Part shown: in pieces, positions 15,720-24,183 of the stretch
How the letters are laid out: each line of letters begins with the position of its first letter
Position numbering within the stretch: the first letter of the stretch is position 1
Assembly: GCA_020026175.1 (NCBI GenBank)
Contig: JAHHQV010000042.1
Span: 1 to 25,164, forward strand
Source of the DNA: Phocaeicola sp.
GTDB taxonomy: Bacteria; Bacteroidota; Bacteroidia; Bacteroidales; Bacteroidaceae
DNA length: 25,164 nt
Reading direction: 5' to 3'
Translations under genes and position numbers: made by a program
Notes under the pieces: generated by a model
The model's input: only the letters and a program-made list of their open reading frames with translations
Databases searched by the model: none
Told to the model about the DNA's origin: nothing

Positions 15720-17663
15720 ATGAATATTATGAAAAGAAATAGAATAAAATCTTTATGGTTAGGGATAGGAACTCTAGCCTTATTGTCATCATGTAATACT
15801 ATGGATACAAAACCTTTTGAGAGTTATGACGAAGAATTGGTTTGGGGAAATTACCAGACAGCAGATGCTTTTGTAGTAAAGACTTATCAAAATACTGTAG
15901 AATATTTTTGTGGCAATAGTGCGATATGGGAAAATAGAACCCCTAATGGTGCTTATTGTGATCAAGTAAGTGGAGATGGTATTGATTTTACAGCTACAGA
16001 GACGGGGATTGACTCTTATACCAATCATGGGTTTGGACGTTTTGACGAACAACGTAAGTGTAATAAAATTATAGAGATGGCAATGAAATCAAAATCTTTT
16101 TCAGAAGATGAAAAGGACAGATTGTTGGGTGAAGGGTATTTCTTGCGTGCTATTCTCTATTTTGATATGACTCGTAAAATGGGGCGTTTTGTTCCTATAA
16201 CAAAAGTTTTAGGAGTGGATGACAAAGAAGATTTTAAAACTCCATTAACTTCGAGTGAATCAGAAAGTTATAAATTGATTATGGACGACATAAATAAGTC
16301 TATTGATTTATTGCCTGAGACTTCTCATATTTCACGAGTGAATAAATACACAGCTATTGCTTTTCGTTCAAGAATAGCATTACAGGCATACGCATATACT
16401 AAAGATGATAGTTATTTGGATATTGTAATATCATCGGCCAATGAAGTGATTAATTCAGGTAAATATTCTTTGACTAACGATTATGGCTCTATGTTTAATA
16501 ATGTTGATCCTGAAAGCAGTGAAATCATAATGGGAAGGTATTATCTTGCTGCAGATGCAAGAGTGGGATGGTTTCATGAAGAGATTGAGGCAACTCCTAA
16601 TTTACCAGTGGACGATTTAAAAGCTGGTAGTAAAGATGGCGCTTCTTCTTTCAATCCAGGACAGACTTTTAATGGTTGGGCTTGTTATTTTCCTACACAA
16701 GATTTAGTTGATCAATATTTAGTGATAGATGAGAAAACAGGTGTGGCGGTACCTTGGTATGAATCTTCTCAGATAAGAAATAATGTAGATTTTTTACCTA
16801 CAGATAATCTGTCAGAAGGTTGTATTGAAACGTTTATGCGATATGATGGAGGTTTACGGCATATTCCTACTATAATAGATTTAAAATCTGGTAGAACTGA
16901 TTATGATAATGTTTTATATAATATGAGTGTAAAACCTGGCTGTAATAGGGATATCTCTGATTTGATGTATTTAAATAGAGATAAAAGAATGGATGCAACA
17001 ATAATAAGAGACAAGACCTTTCATTGTAAAGAATATATGGAGATGAATATGGGAGGTTCTGCTTCTCAAGGAGTTAGGACAAAAGAAGATGGAGGATGGT
17101 ATACTACTGCCACTGGATACTATTGGAGGAAATATTTGGTTCCAGTAGAACCACAGATAGAGTCGGCTGCACCTCTTGATTTTCATTATGTTATTATCCG
17201 TTTAGGCGAGATGTATATGAATCTTGCAGAGGCTTATTTATATAAAGGTATGATAGCTGAGGCTGTAAATAGTTTGAATAAGACACGTACAGTACATGGT
17301 GGACTTCCAGAGTCGAGATCTTCATCAGCAGAGGAAGCATGGGAAGACTATATTCGTGAGAGACGTGTGGAAATGGCCTATGAAGAGGCTGATATATATT
17401 TTAGCTATTTACGTTGGGGAAAATATGGTTCATATGCAAACGAAGGTAGAAAAGGTGGAGATGTTATTGTAGGACTAAATGCTCCGGTTCATAAGATAAG
17501 TATTACGAGTGATAGGAAGAAGGCTATTGTTAATCAATTGAATTTATTGAATAGTTGGAGTCGTAAGTTTACGGTAAAACGTTATTTATTTCCAATTCCT
17601 CAGGGGGAAATAGATAAGCGTTCTGCTGCTGGTATAATTGATAAACAGAATAAAGGTTGGTAA
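15720..17663 (+). CDS. SusD/RagB family glycan-binding lipoprotein
   Basis: A 647-residue SusD-like protein, the lid of the SusC transporter at the cell surface. The lipobox LALLSSC puts the lipidated Cys at residue 25. The N-terminal part contains the TPR-like helices expected of the family (FDEQRKCNKIIEMAMK, LLGEGYFLRAILYFDMTRKMG), and the C-terminal RagB-type region has VIIRLGEMYMNLAEAYLYKG and IRERRVEMAYEEADIYFSYL. It is somewhat longer than the common 500-600 residues. It is translationally close to SusC (3-nt gap); the ATG at 15729 (MKRNRIK) is also possible. Binding specificity cannot be read from sequence. Confidence 0.94.
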   Translation: MNIMKRNRIKSLWLGIGTLALLSSCNTMDTKPFESYDEELVWGNYQTADAFVVKTYQNTVEYFCGNSAIWENRTPNGAYCDQVSGDGIDFTATETGIDSYTNHGFGRFDEQRKCNKIIEMAMKSKSFSEDEKDRLLGEGYFLRAILYFDMTRKMGRFVPITKVLGVDDKEDFKTPLTSSESESYKLIMDDINKSIDLLPETSHISRVNKYTAIAFRSRIALQAYAYTKDDSYLDIVISSANEVINSGKYSLTNDYGSMFNNVDPESSEIIMGRYYLAADARVGWFHEEIEATPNLPVDDLKAGSKDGASSFNPGQTFNGWACYFPTQDLVDQYLVIDEKTGVAVPWYESSQIRNNVDFLPTDNLSEGCIETFMRYDGGLRHIPTIIDLKSGRTDYDNVLYNMSVKPGCNRDISDLMYLNRDKRMDATIIRDKTFHCKEYMEMNMGGSASQGVRTKEDGGWYTTATGYYWRKYLVPVEPQIESAAPLDFHYVIIRLGEMYMNLAEAYLYKGMIAEAVNSLNKTRTVHGGLPESRSSSAEEAWEDYIRERRVEMAYEEADIYFSYLRWGKYGSYANEGRKGGDVIVGLNAPVHKISITSDRKKAIVNQLNLLNSWSRKFTVKRYLFPIPQGEIDKRSAAGIIDKQNKGW

Positions 17664-17681
17664 TTTAAATCAGATGTAATT

Positions 17682-18149
17682 ATGAAAAAATATATTTCTA
17701 ATATTTTATTGATGTTATTTTCTATATTTTTGTCTTCTTGCTTGGATGGTAATTTAGAAGAACTGCCTGAATATGATGATGCTGATATAACATCTGTAAG
17801 TACAGTACAATATCGTTATATAACAGATGAAAAACATCCTGCTTCGGGTGAAAATGTAGTAAAGGAAGTAGAATTGCATTATAATGCAGATATTGATGCA
17901 GTAAATAGAACTGTTAAAATTGATGTATCAGTACCTATAGAAGTCTCTGAGGATATTTCAAAAAACATATCCAAAAAGAACCTTCTCGTTGCTGTTAGTA
18001 TTTCAACAGCAGCAAGATTGTTTCCTGTAGGAAATTCCCCAAAACTTGGTGTTCCTGGCGATTGGACAAAAACTAATATTTATACTATAATGTCTGCGTC
18101 AGGTATTAAGAAAGATTGGAAAATAGAGATTGTTAGTTTGAAAAAGTAG
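17682..18149 (+). CDS. Small PUL lipoprotein, probable DUF5018-like
   Basis: 155 residues with a lipoprotein signal (lipobox FLSSC, Cys20) and an acidic linker (LEELPEYDDADI). A beta-rich region follows, ending GVPGDWTKTNIYTIMSASG and then a W-K-I-E-I strand. That ending resembles the DUF5018-related lipoproteins often found after SusD genes, but I rate the family match as modest. In this position such proteins usually act as extra surface glycan-binding proteins. It is 18 nt after SusD and 29 nt before the first EEP enzyme, so it belongs to the operon. Confidence 0.75.
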   Translation: MKKYISNILLMLFSIFLSSCLDGNLEELPEYDDADITSVSTVQYRYITDEKHPASGENVVKEVELHYNADIDAVNRTVKIDVSVPIEVSEDISKNISKKNLLVAVSISTAARLFPVGNSPKLGVPGDWTKTNIYTIMSASGIKKDWKIEIVSLKK

Positions 18150-18178
18150 AGAAATAGGTTCTTTATTGGTAAAACATT

Positions 18179-19213
18179 ATGAGAAAAATTGTTTTTGTTT
18201 TGTTGAGTTTTTGCCTTGTTTTAAATACATTTGGCAGGCAACGTGAAATAACAGTGTTACAATGGAATATTTGGCAGGAGGGAACAATGGTTGAAGGAGG
18301 GTTTGATGCTATTGTAGATGAAGTGGCTCGCCTTAAACCGGATTTTGTTACTTTCAGCGAAGTAAGGAATTATAATAATACTCGTTTTTGTGACCGTATT
18401 ACAGATGCCTTAAAGGATAGATATAATGAGACATACTATTCGTTTAAGAGTGATGATACAGGCTTGTTGAGTAGGTATCCAATTAAAGATTCTACCACAG
18501 TCTTTCCTTTGAATAATGATCATGGAAGTATTTACCGTCTGGTGTCATCAATAGAAGGACAGGAGTTTGCTGTTTATACTTCTCATCTTGATTACTTGAC
18601 AGATGCATATTATAATGTCAGAGGTTATCATGGTTCTACATGGCAGGAAATTCCTATACCTACAAGTGTTGCCGAAGTCCTTACTTTTAATGATGCTTCT
18701 TTGAGAGACGATGCTATAAGAAGTTTTATAAAGGTGGCCAAGAAAGATGTAGCAGAGGGTATGATAGTGTTCTTAGGCGGTGATTTCAACGAGCCTTCTC
18801 ATCTCGATTGGATTAGGGAAACAAAGGATTTGTATGATCATCATGGTTTGATAATTCCATGGACTGTCACATTGGAACTGGATAATGCCGGCTTTGTTGA
18901 TGCCTACCGTGCCGTCTATCCGGATGTTATCAAGTATCCTGGATTTACATTTCCTTCGGATAACGAGTTGAAAGATGTTAATAAATTGACTTGGGCTCCA
19001 AAAGCTGATGAGAGAGACCGTATAGATTATATCTTTTATTCTCCTCATCCTTTGTTAAAAATTAAGGAAGCCAAGTTGTTTGGACCTACCAAAAGCATCG
19101 TCAGAAGCCAGCGTGTAGAGGAAACTTCTTCAGATAAGTTTATTACTCCTTTGGGGGTATGGCCTACTGACCATAAGGGGTTGTTGGTAAAGTTCAGCCT
19201 TAAGATAAAGTGA
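18179..19213 (+). CDS. Secreted endonuclease/exonuclease/phosphatase family enzyme (EEP1)
   Basis: A 344-residue metal-dependent phosphoesterase. The signal peptide ends near NTFGRQ. The EEP catalytic set is complete: N30 (QWNIWQ), E61 (TFSEV), H136 (TSHLDY), D202 and N204 (GGDFNEP), D283 (DRIDYIF) and the C-terminal pair D331/H332 (PTDHKG). After H136 there is a long insertion (DAYYNVRGYHGSTWQEIPIP) that would shape the substrate pocket. EEP members cut phosphomono- and diesters in lipids, inositol phosphates, nucleic acids or small molecules; its place beside GH89 and SusCD favours a phosphorylated glycan or glycolipid. The exact substrate is unknown. Confidence 0.87.
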   Translation: MRKIVFVLLSFCLVLNTFGRQREITVLQWNIWQEGTMVEGGFDAIVDEVARLKPDFVTFSEVRNYNNTRFCDRITDALKDRYNETYYSFKSDDTGLLSRYPIKDSTTVFPLNNDHGSIYRLVSSIEGQEFAVYTSHLDYLTDAYYNVRGYHGSTWQEIPIPTSVAEVLTFNDASLRDDAIRSFIKVAKKDVAEGMIVFLGGDFNEPSHLDWIRETKDLYDHHGLIIPWTVTLELDNAGFVDAYRAVYPDVIKYPGFTFPSDNELKDVNKLTWAPKADERDRIDYIFYSPHPLLKIKEAKLFGPTKSIVRSQRVEETSSDKFITPLGVWPTDHKGLLVKFSLKIK

Positions 19214-19263
19214 TTGATTGCAAATGTGCTGTAATTAGTTGTTTTTTTAATTAAAACTATATA

Positions 19264-21765
19264 ATGATGAAAAAACTTTTAAGCTTATTCTTGCTGTTTT
19301 CGGTTTCTGTTTCTTTTTCTTTTGCCAAGAGTACGGATTCTGTTATAAAGTTATTGCAGCGAGTTTCGAACAGAAGTGACATACCTGTTTCTTTGAAGAT
19401 AACGAAGAAGGGTGACGAAAATTATTATCAGTATAAAGTGGAAAATGGAATTTTACACTTGAGGGCTTCCAGTCAGGTGGCTTTGTGTAGAGGTTTCTAC
19501 GACTATGTAAAGGATAATAATTTAGGAATGTATTCATGGTCGGGCAATAACATTGATTTTCCTTCAAAATTAGAGGAACAGCCTTTGATGGATAAAGTTT
19601 CTCCCTTCAAGCATCATTATTACTTTAATGTTGTGACTTTTGGCTATTCTATGCCTTATTGGGATTGGGACCGCTGGGAGAAGGAAATAGACTGGATGGC
19701 GCTTCATGGGGTTGACATGCCTTTGGCTTTGGTGGGTTATGAAGCTATACTTGCCAGGGTGTGGAGCAAGATGGGGCTGACAGATGAAGAAATCAACTCT
19801 TATTTTGTGGGACCAGCCCATCTGCCTTGGATGCGTATGGGAAATATAAGTGGAATAGACGGTCCTTTGAATGGTGACTGGCATGCCGACCAGATAGCTT
19901 TACAGCATAAGATACTTGACCGTATGCGGTCTTTGGGTATGAAGCCTATATGTCCGGGTTTCCCAGGATTCATACCGGAGGCCTTTAAAAGAATATATCC
20001 TGACTTGAAGATTATAGAGACACATTGGGGAGGCGCTTTTCATAATTGGATGATTTCGCCGGAAGAGCCTTTGTTCTCAAAAATAGCCAAGGAGTTTATC
20101 AATGAATGGGAAAAGGAGTTCGGCAAGAACGAATATTACCTTGTAGACAGCTTTAATGAAATGGACATACCTTTCCCAGAGAAAGGGAATCCTGAAAGAT
20201 ATGAGATGGCTGCACACTATGGTGAGAAGGTGTATGAAAGTATCAAGTCTGCAAACCCCAAAGCTACATGGGTGATGCAGGGATGGATGTTCGGCTATCA
20301 GCGATATATATGGGATTACGAGACTCTTGGAGCTCTTGTTTCACGTGTGCCTGATGATAAGATGCTTTTGCTGGACTTGGCTGTGGACTATAATAAGCAT
20401 TTTTGGCATTCGGAAGTGAACTGGGAGTTTTACAAGGGATTCTATAACAAGCTGTGGGTCTATAGTGTGATTCCTAATATGGGTGGTAAGACTGGTATGA
20501 CAGGTGTCCTTGATTTTTATGCTAACGGACATCTTGAAGCTCTTTCTTCATCAAACAGAGGTCGTCTGTTGGCTCATGGCCTTGCTCCCGAAGGTATAGA
20601 GAACAATGAAGTGCTTTACGAGCTTGTTACCGATGCCGGGTGGAGCAGTAGCCGTATCGATGTTAAGGAATGGCTGGAAAAGTATTCCTTGAATAGATAT
20701 GGCAAAGTCAGCGGTTCGCTCTTGAAATCGTGGGATTATCTGCTGGAGTCATGTTATGGTACATTTACAGACCATCCAAGGTTCAACTGGCAAAGAAGAC
20801 CGGGAACGGTGAAGAACGGAACAATAAACATTTCGGACGATTATTTTAAAGGGCTTGAAATGTTTATACTTTCGGCTGATAGTTTAAAGGACAGTCCTTT
20901 GTTCAGAATGGACCTTGCTGAAATGACAGCCCATTATTTGGGAGGTAAAGCGGAAATACTGACAGAACAGATTGAGCAGGAGTATTTGCTGGGAGATACG
21001 CTTCAGGCTCAGTTCCTTCAGTTAAGGTTCAGGACGGTGATGCTTGGCATGGATGCATTGTTGGGCAGGCATCCGCTATTCCGATTGGACAGATGGCTTG
21101 ATTTTGCGAAAAAGGCTGCCCGCTCGGACAGACAGTCGGAACAGTATCTTACAAATGCACGACGTATTGTTACTATTTGGGGCCCTCCTGTAGACGATTA
21201 TTCTGCAAGGATATGGAACGGGCTGATAAAGGATTATTATCTGGAGAGATGGAATCATTATTATGAATCGAGAAATTCAGGACAGCCTTTTGACATGGCA
21301 GAATGGGAACGTTCGTGGGTAGAGGATAACTCTGACAGGAAATTGGAAAGTTCTTTTGTAGATGTAGTCTCTTTTTCGAAGTTGATGCTTAATCTTACTG
21401 AAGACATTTCAAGAAAAGATACTAAAATGGATTATCCGGGTGTTATAGGTTCTTGGAATATATCAGGAGGAGAATCACGCTCTTTCAGTTTCGATGTTTC
21501 TGCAAAGGCTCTTGTCGGGCTGAAGGGATTTGCTTTAGAAACATTAAAAGGTGAGTCTGAGATAAGTATGCTGTCTTACAGTCTTATAGCAGATGGAAAG
21601 GTCGTTGCAAAGAGCGATTCGTCTGTTGTGTCGGAAAATGGGACAGTCATGGTAGAGTTTGTATTGCCGGAAGGGGTTACATCAAACAATGGATGTACGC
21701 TTGAGGTGAAAGTAGTGTCAGGTTCAAAGGCGGCTGGTATAATCCGCTTGTTGAATGAGAAATGA
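19264..21765 (+). CDS. Alpha-N-acetylglucosaminidase, GH89
   Basis: 833 residues, matching bacterial GH89 and human NAGLU. A signal peptide (MMKKLLSLFLLFSVSVSF) precedes an N-terminal beta domain. The hallmark catalytic domain follows: VVTFGYSMPYWDWDRWEKEI, then ALVGYEAI, GPAHLPWMRMGNI and HWGGAFHNW. By alignment with NAGLU, E299 (SFNEMD) is the acid/base and E443 (APEGIENNE) the nucleophile. A C-terminal beta-rich extension (about 735-833) follows. It should release terminal alpha-linked GlcNAc from glycoconjugates in the periplasm or at the surface. It is the only recognisable glycoside hydrolase of the operon, which makes alpha-GlcNAc the best clue to the substrate. It starts 50 nt after EEP1. 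Confidence 0.95.
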   Translation: MMKKLLSLFLLFSVSVSFSFAKSTDSVIKLLQRVSNRSDIPVSLKITKKGDENYYQYKVENGILHLRASSQVALCRGFYDYVKDNNLGMYSWSGNNIDFPSKLEEQPLMDKVSPFKHHYYFNVVTFGYSMPYWDWDRWEKEIDWMALHGVDMPLALVGYEAILARVWSKMGLTDEEINSYFVGPAHLPWMRMGNISGIDGPLNGDWHADQIALQHKILDRMRSLGMKPICPGFPGFIPEAFKRIYPDLKIIETHWGGAFHNWMISPEEPLFSKIAKEFINEWEKEFGKNEYYLVDSFNEMDIPFPEKGNPERYEMAAHYGEKVYESIKSANPKATWVMQGWMFGYQRYIWDYETLGALVSRVPDDKMLLLDLAVDYNKHFWHSEVNWEFYKGFYNKLWVYSVIPNMGGKTGMTGVLDFYANGHLEALSSSNRGRLLAHGLAPEGIENNEVLYELVTDAGWSSSRIDVKEWLEKYSLNRYGKVSGSLLKSWDYLLESCYGTFTDHPRFNWQRRPGTVKNGTINISDDYFKGLEMFILSADSLKDSPLFRMDLAEMTAHYLGGKAEILTEQIEQEYLLGDTLQAQFLQLRFRTVMLGMDALLGRHPLFRLDRWLDFAKKAARSDRQSEQYLTNARRIVTIWGPPVDDYSARIWNGLIKDYYLERWNHYYESRNSGQPFDMAEWERSWVEDNSDRKLESSFVDVVSFSKLMLNLTEDISRKDTKMDYPGVIGSWNISGGESRSFSFDVSAKALVGLKGFALETLKGESEISMLSYSLIADGKVVAKSDSSVVSENGTVMVEFVLPEGVTSNNGCTLEVKVVSGSKAAGIIRLLNEK

Positions 21766-21794
21766 CCTGATTAAATAGAATAAATTATATTGAA

Positions 21795-23246
21795 ATGATG
21801 AAAGATAGATTTTATAGGTATGTGGTTATAATATATATAACAATATTTGCCTTTTGTCCTGATTCTTATGCGGCTGCTTCCACTTCTACAGGTCTTGCTT
21901 CAGGGCATAAAGCTGGTGATATAGTGGTGGATACAATGATTCAACGTTTGTCTTTTGACCGCAAGGACTTGTTTGTTGGTATAATATCAGACGCTCAGTT
22001 TGCGGAAGAGGACAAACTGTTGTCGCCGGGACATTTTGGGTGTGTGATGAAAGGGCCTCGTCATTTTCTCAGTGCCATGAAATATTTCAAGCAGAAAGGT
22101 GCAGATATGGTTGTAATGAACGGTGATATGGTAAATGGTGGACATGAATCGGCATATAATACATATAATATGTTGCTTGATGAGGTGTATGGTAAGGAAA
22201 GAAAAGACATTCCTCCATTTATATATCCTATGGGAAACCATGAGTATTATTGTCCGGATTCGGAGAATACTTTTAAACGCCTGACAGGTTTGAAACCCGA
22301 CACACATTATGTACTGAATGGTATACATTTTATTGGAGTGTCTTGCTCGGATGGACTTGGCGGATATTCAAATGAACGTTTGGCCTATTTGAAAAGACAT
22401 CTGGAATTGGCTGTTATGGAGAATTCTAGTAATCCTATAATTGTCATTAGCCATATGCCATTTGATGTTGATGAGTTTTATGGAGGAAAGTATTGCTCCG
22501 CCCAATCAAAAGAAATGTATGACATACTGAAGAAATATCCGCAGGTTGTTTATTTCTGTGGTCATAGCCATTTCCCGATATTCAGTGAAAAGTCTTTCCT
22601 CCAGAGAGATTTCACTATGGTAAATACTGGAGGAATAGGCTATTTTGACTTGGACTGGAACTTGTCATCTGATGGAAAGACTTTGGATGCCGGCAAGCCT
22701 AATGAATATTTGAATCCTCATCTGATAGGGATATATGATCAGCAGGATATTTATCAGCGTGATGCTTTTAATCAGGGATGGGATATGTATATAGACTCTC
22801 AGAATGGTAAAATTGTGCTACAGCGTATGGACTATACGTTGATGCGCCCGTTTGGAAAGCCTATAGTCTTGGAAAACTTGTACAAGAAGAATTTCAACCG
22901 TACTTTGAATAGGCTATATCAACAGGCAAAAAGTCCGGTTTTCGAAAAAGGGACTTCTGTTTCTGTCAAAACGGTAAACGAAGGCTCGGTTGAAATAAGC
23001 TTTGACGCTGCTGCCGGTGATGTGGAAGTACAACACTATGTAATGGAAATGGTTTATCCTGATGGTGAAAGGAAAAAGGTGAAGTTTATGTCAAGAGGTT
23101 TTTATCTGGGATGGGATTTTCCATATAAAGAATTTGTTGTATACAATGACTGTAAGGAGAAGGGTGAATATGTTCTGTCTTTGAAGGCTATTAGCAGTCT
23201 TGGGAAGGAAAGCGGGATAATAAAGAAAAGTTTTGTTGTACGATAG
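21795..23246 (+). CDS. Secreted calcineurin-like metallophosphoesterase
   Basis: 483 residues. The N-terminal signal peptide ends near SYAAA. The metallophosphoesterase core has all five motifs: D66-A-Q68 (the usual DxH is DxQ here), G-D111 (NGDMVNGGH), G-N148-H149-E150, H220 (ISHMPFD) and G-H257-S-H259. DxQ variants are known in the wider superfamily, and this residue is worth noting. A C-terminal beta-sandwich-like domain (about 375-483, VEISFDAAAGDVEVQHYVM) may be a carbohydrate-binding or spacer module. It lies 29 nt after GH89 and 18 nt before the next gene. It probably hydrolyses a phosphomonoester or phosphodiester of the imported glycan; the substrate is inferred only from context. 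Confidence 0.88.
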   Translation: MMKDRFYRYVVIIYITIFAFCPDSYAAASTSTGLASGHKAGDIVVDTMIQRLSFDRKDLFVGIISDAQFAEEDKLLSPGHFGCVMKGPRHFLSAMKYFKQKGADMVVMNGDMVNGGHESAYNTYNMLLDEVYGKERKDIPPFIYPMGNHEYYCPDSENTFKRLTGLKPDTHYVLNGIHFIGVSCSDGLGGYSNERLAYLKRHLELAVMENSSNPIIVISHMPFDVDEFYGGKYCSAQSKEMYDILKKYPQVVYFCGHSHFPIFSEKSFLQRDFTMVNTGGIGYFDLDWNLSSDGKTLDAGKPNEYLNPHLIGIYDQQDIYQRDAFNQGWDMYIDSQNGKIVLQRMDYTLMRPFGKPIVLENLYKKNFNRTLNRLYQQAKSPVFEKGTSVSVKTVNEGSVEISFDAAAGDVEVQHYVMEMVYPDGERKKVKFMSRGFYLGWDFPYKEFVVYNDCKEKGEYVLSLKAISSLGKESGIIKKSFVVR

Positions 23247-23264
23247 TGAAAAAATGTTTTAATT

Positions 23265-24164
23265 ATGAGAATTTTATTTTTTGGGGTTGTAATAGCAGTA
23301 TTGTCTGCCGTGACAGGTTGTTCGGTAAAACCCGAACCTAAGGCCGGGCATGTTGTTATGATAGGCCTGGATGGTTGGGGAGCATATAGTGTTGATAAGG
23401 CAGATATGCCTGTAGTGAAAAATCTGATGAAGAACGGTGCTTTTACATTGGAGAAGCGCTCTGTGCTTCCATCGTCGAGCGCAGTAAACTGGGCATCAAT
23501 GTATATGGGTGCAGGACCTGAAATACATGGGTATACAGAGTGGGGTTCGAAGACACCTGAACTTCCTTCGCGTGTATTGAACGGAAATGGTATTTTCCCG
23601 ACAATCTTCAGCTTGATGCGTGAGGCTAATCCTGAAGCGGAGATAGGTTGTATATATGAATGGGATGGTATACACTATGTGACAGACTATAAGTCTTTGA
23701 GTTTTGAAAAGCAGATAACTGAATCCCCATGTAATCCTAATACGGCGCAATGTGCTGTTGAATATATTAAGACCAAGCGTCCGGCTTTATTGAATGTGGT
23801 TTTTGATGAACCGGATCATGTGGGACATTCAATAGGTCATGACACACCTGAATATTATGAAAAGCTTAAAGAACTGGATGGGTATATCGGTGATATTGTA
23901 CAGGCTGTAAAAGATGCAGGTATGATTGATAATACAATATTTATTCTTACTGCCGACCATGGAGGTGTAAACTTGGGTCATGGGGGAAAAACAATGCTTG
24001 AAATGCAGACTCCTTTTATTATTTCAGGTAAGAATATTAGAAAAGGCATGGCTTTTACCGAAAGTATGATGCAGTTTGATGTGGCATCTACAATAGCCTA
24101 TATCTTTGGTTTAGAACAGCCTCAGGCATGGATAGGACGTCCGATGATACAGGTGTTTGAATGA
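23265..24164 (+). CDS. Alkaline phosphatase superfamily (NPP-like) lipoprotein
   Basis: 299 residues. A lipobox (AVTGC, Cys19) makes it a lipoprotein. The metal site of the alkaline phosphatase/type I phosphodiesterase superfamily is complete: D36 (MIGLDGWG), D184 and H188 or H192 (FDEPDHVGHSIGH), D231-H232 (TADHGG) and H239 (LGHGGK). The nucleophile is predicted as S72 with N75 (LPSSSAVNW), where NPP enzymes carry Thr; Ser is used by alkaline phosphatases and other members. The C-terminus (QTPFIISG, FDVASTIAYIFGL) is standard for the superfamily. It may be a phosphodiesterase or phosphatase. No Cys-x-Pro/Ser-x-Arg sulfatase signature is present, so a sulfatase is unlikely. Confidence 0.88.
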   Translation: MRILFFGVVIAVLSAVTGCSVKPEPKAGHVVMIGLDGWGAYSVDKADMPVVKNLMKNGAFTLEKRSVLPSSSAVNWASMYMGAGPEIHGYTEWGSKTPELPSRVLNGNGIFPTIFSLMREANPEAEIGCIYEWDGIHYVTDYKSLSFEKQITESPCNPNTAQCAVEYIKTKRPALLNVVFDEPDHVGHSIGHDTPEYYEKLKELDGYIGDIVQAVKDAGMIDNTIFILTADHGGVNLGHGGKTMLEMQTPFIISGKNIRKGMAFTESMMQFDVASTIAYIFGLEQPQAWIGRPMIQVFE

Positions 24165-24183
24165 CTTTTATTTTCTTGAGGTT

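Noticed and set aside
23265..24164. Sulfatase reading of the alkaline-phosphatase-superfamily gene
   Set aside because: The C/S-x-P-x-R formylglycine signature is absent; the site reads LPSSSAVNW, which fits a phosphatase/phosphodiesterase nucleophile.
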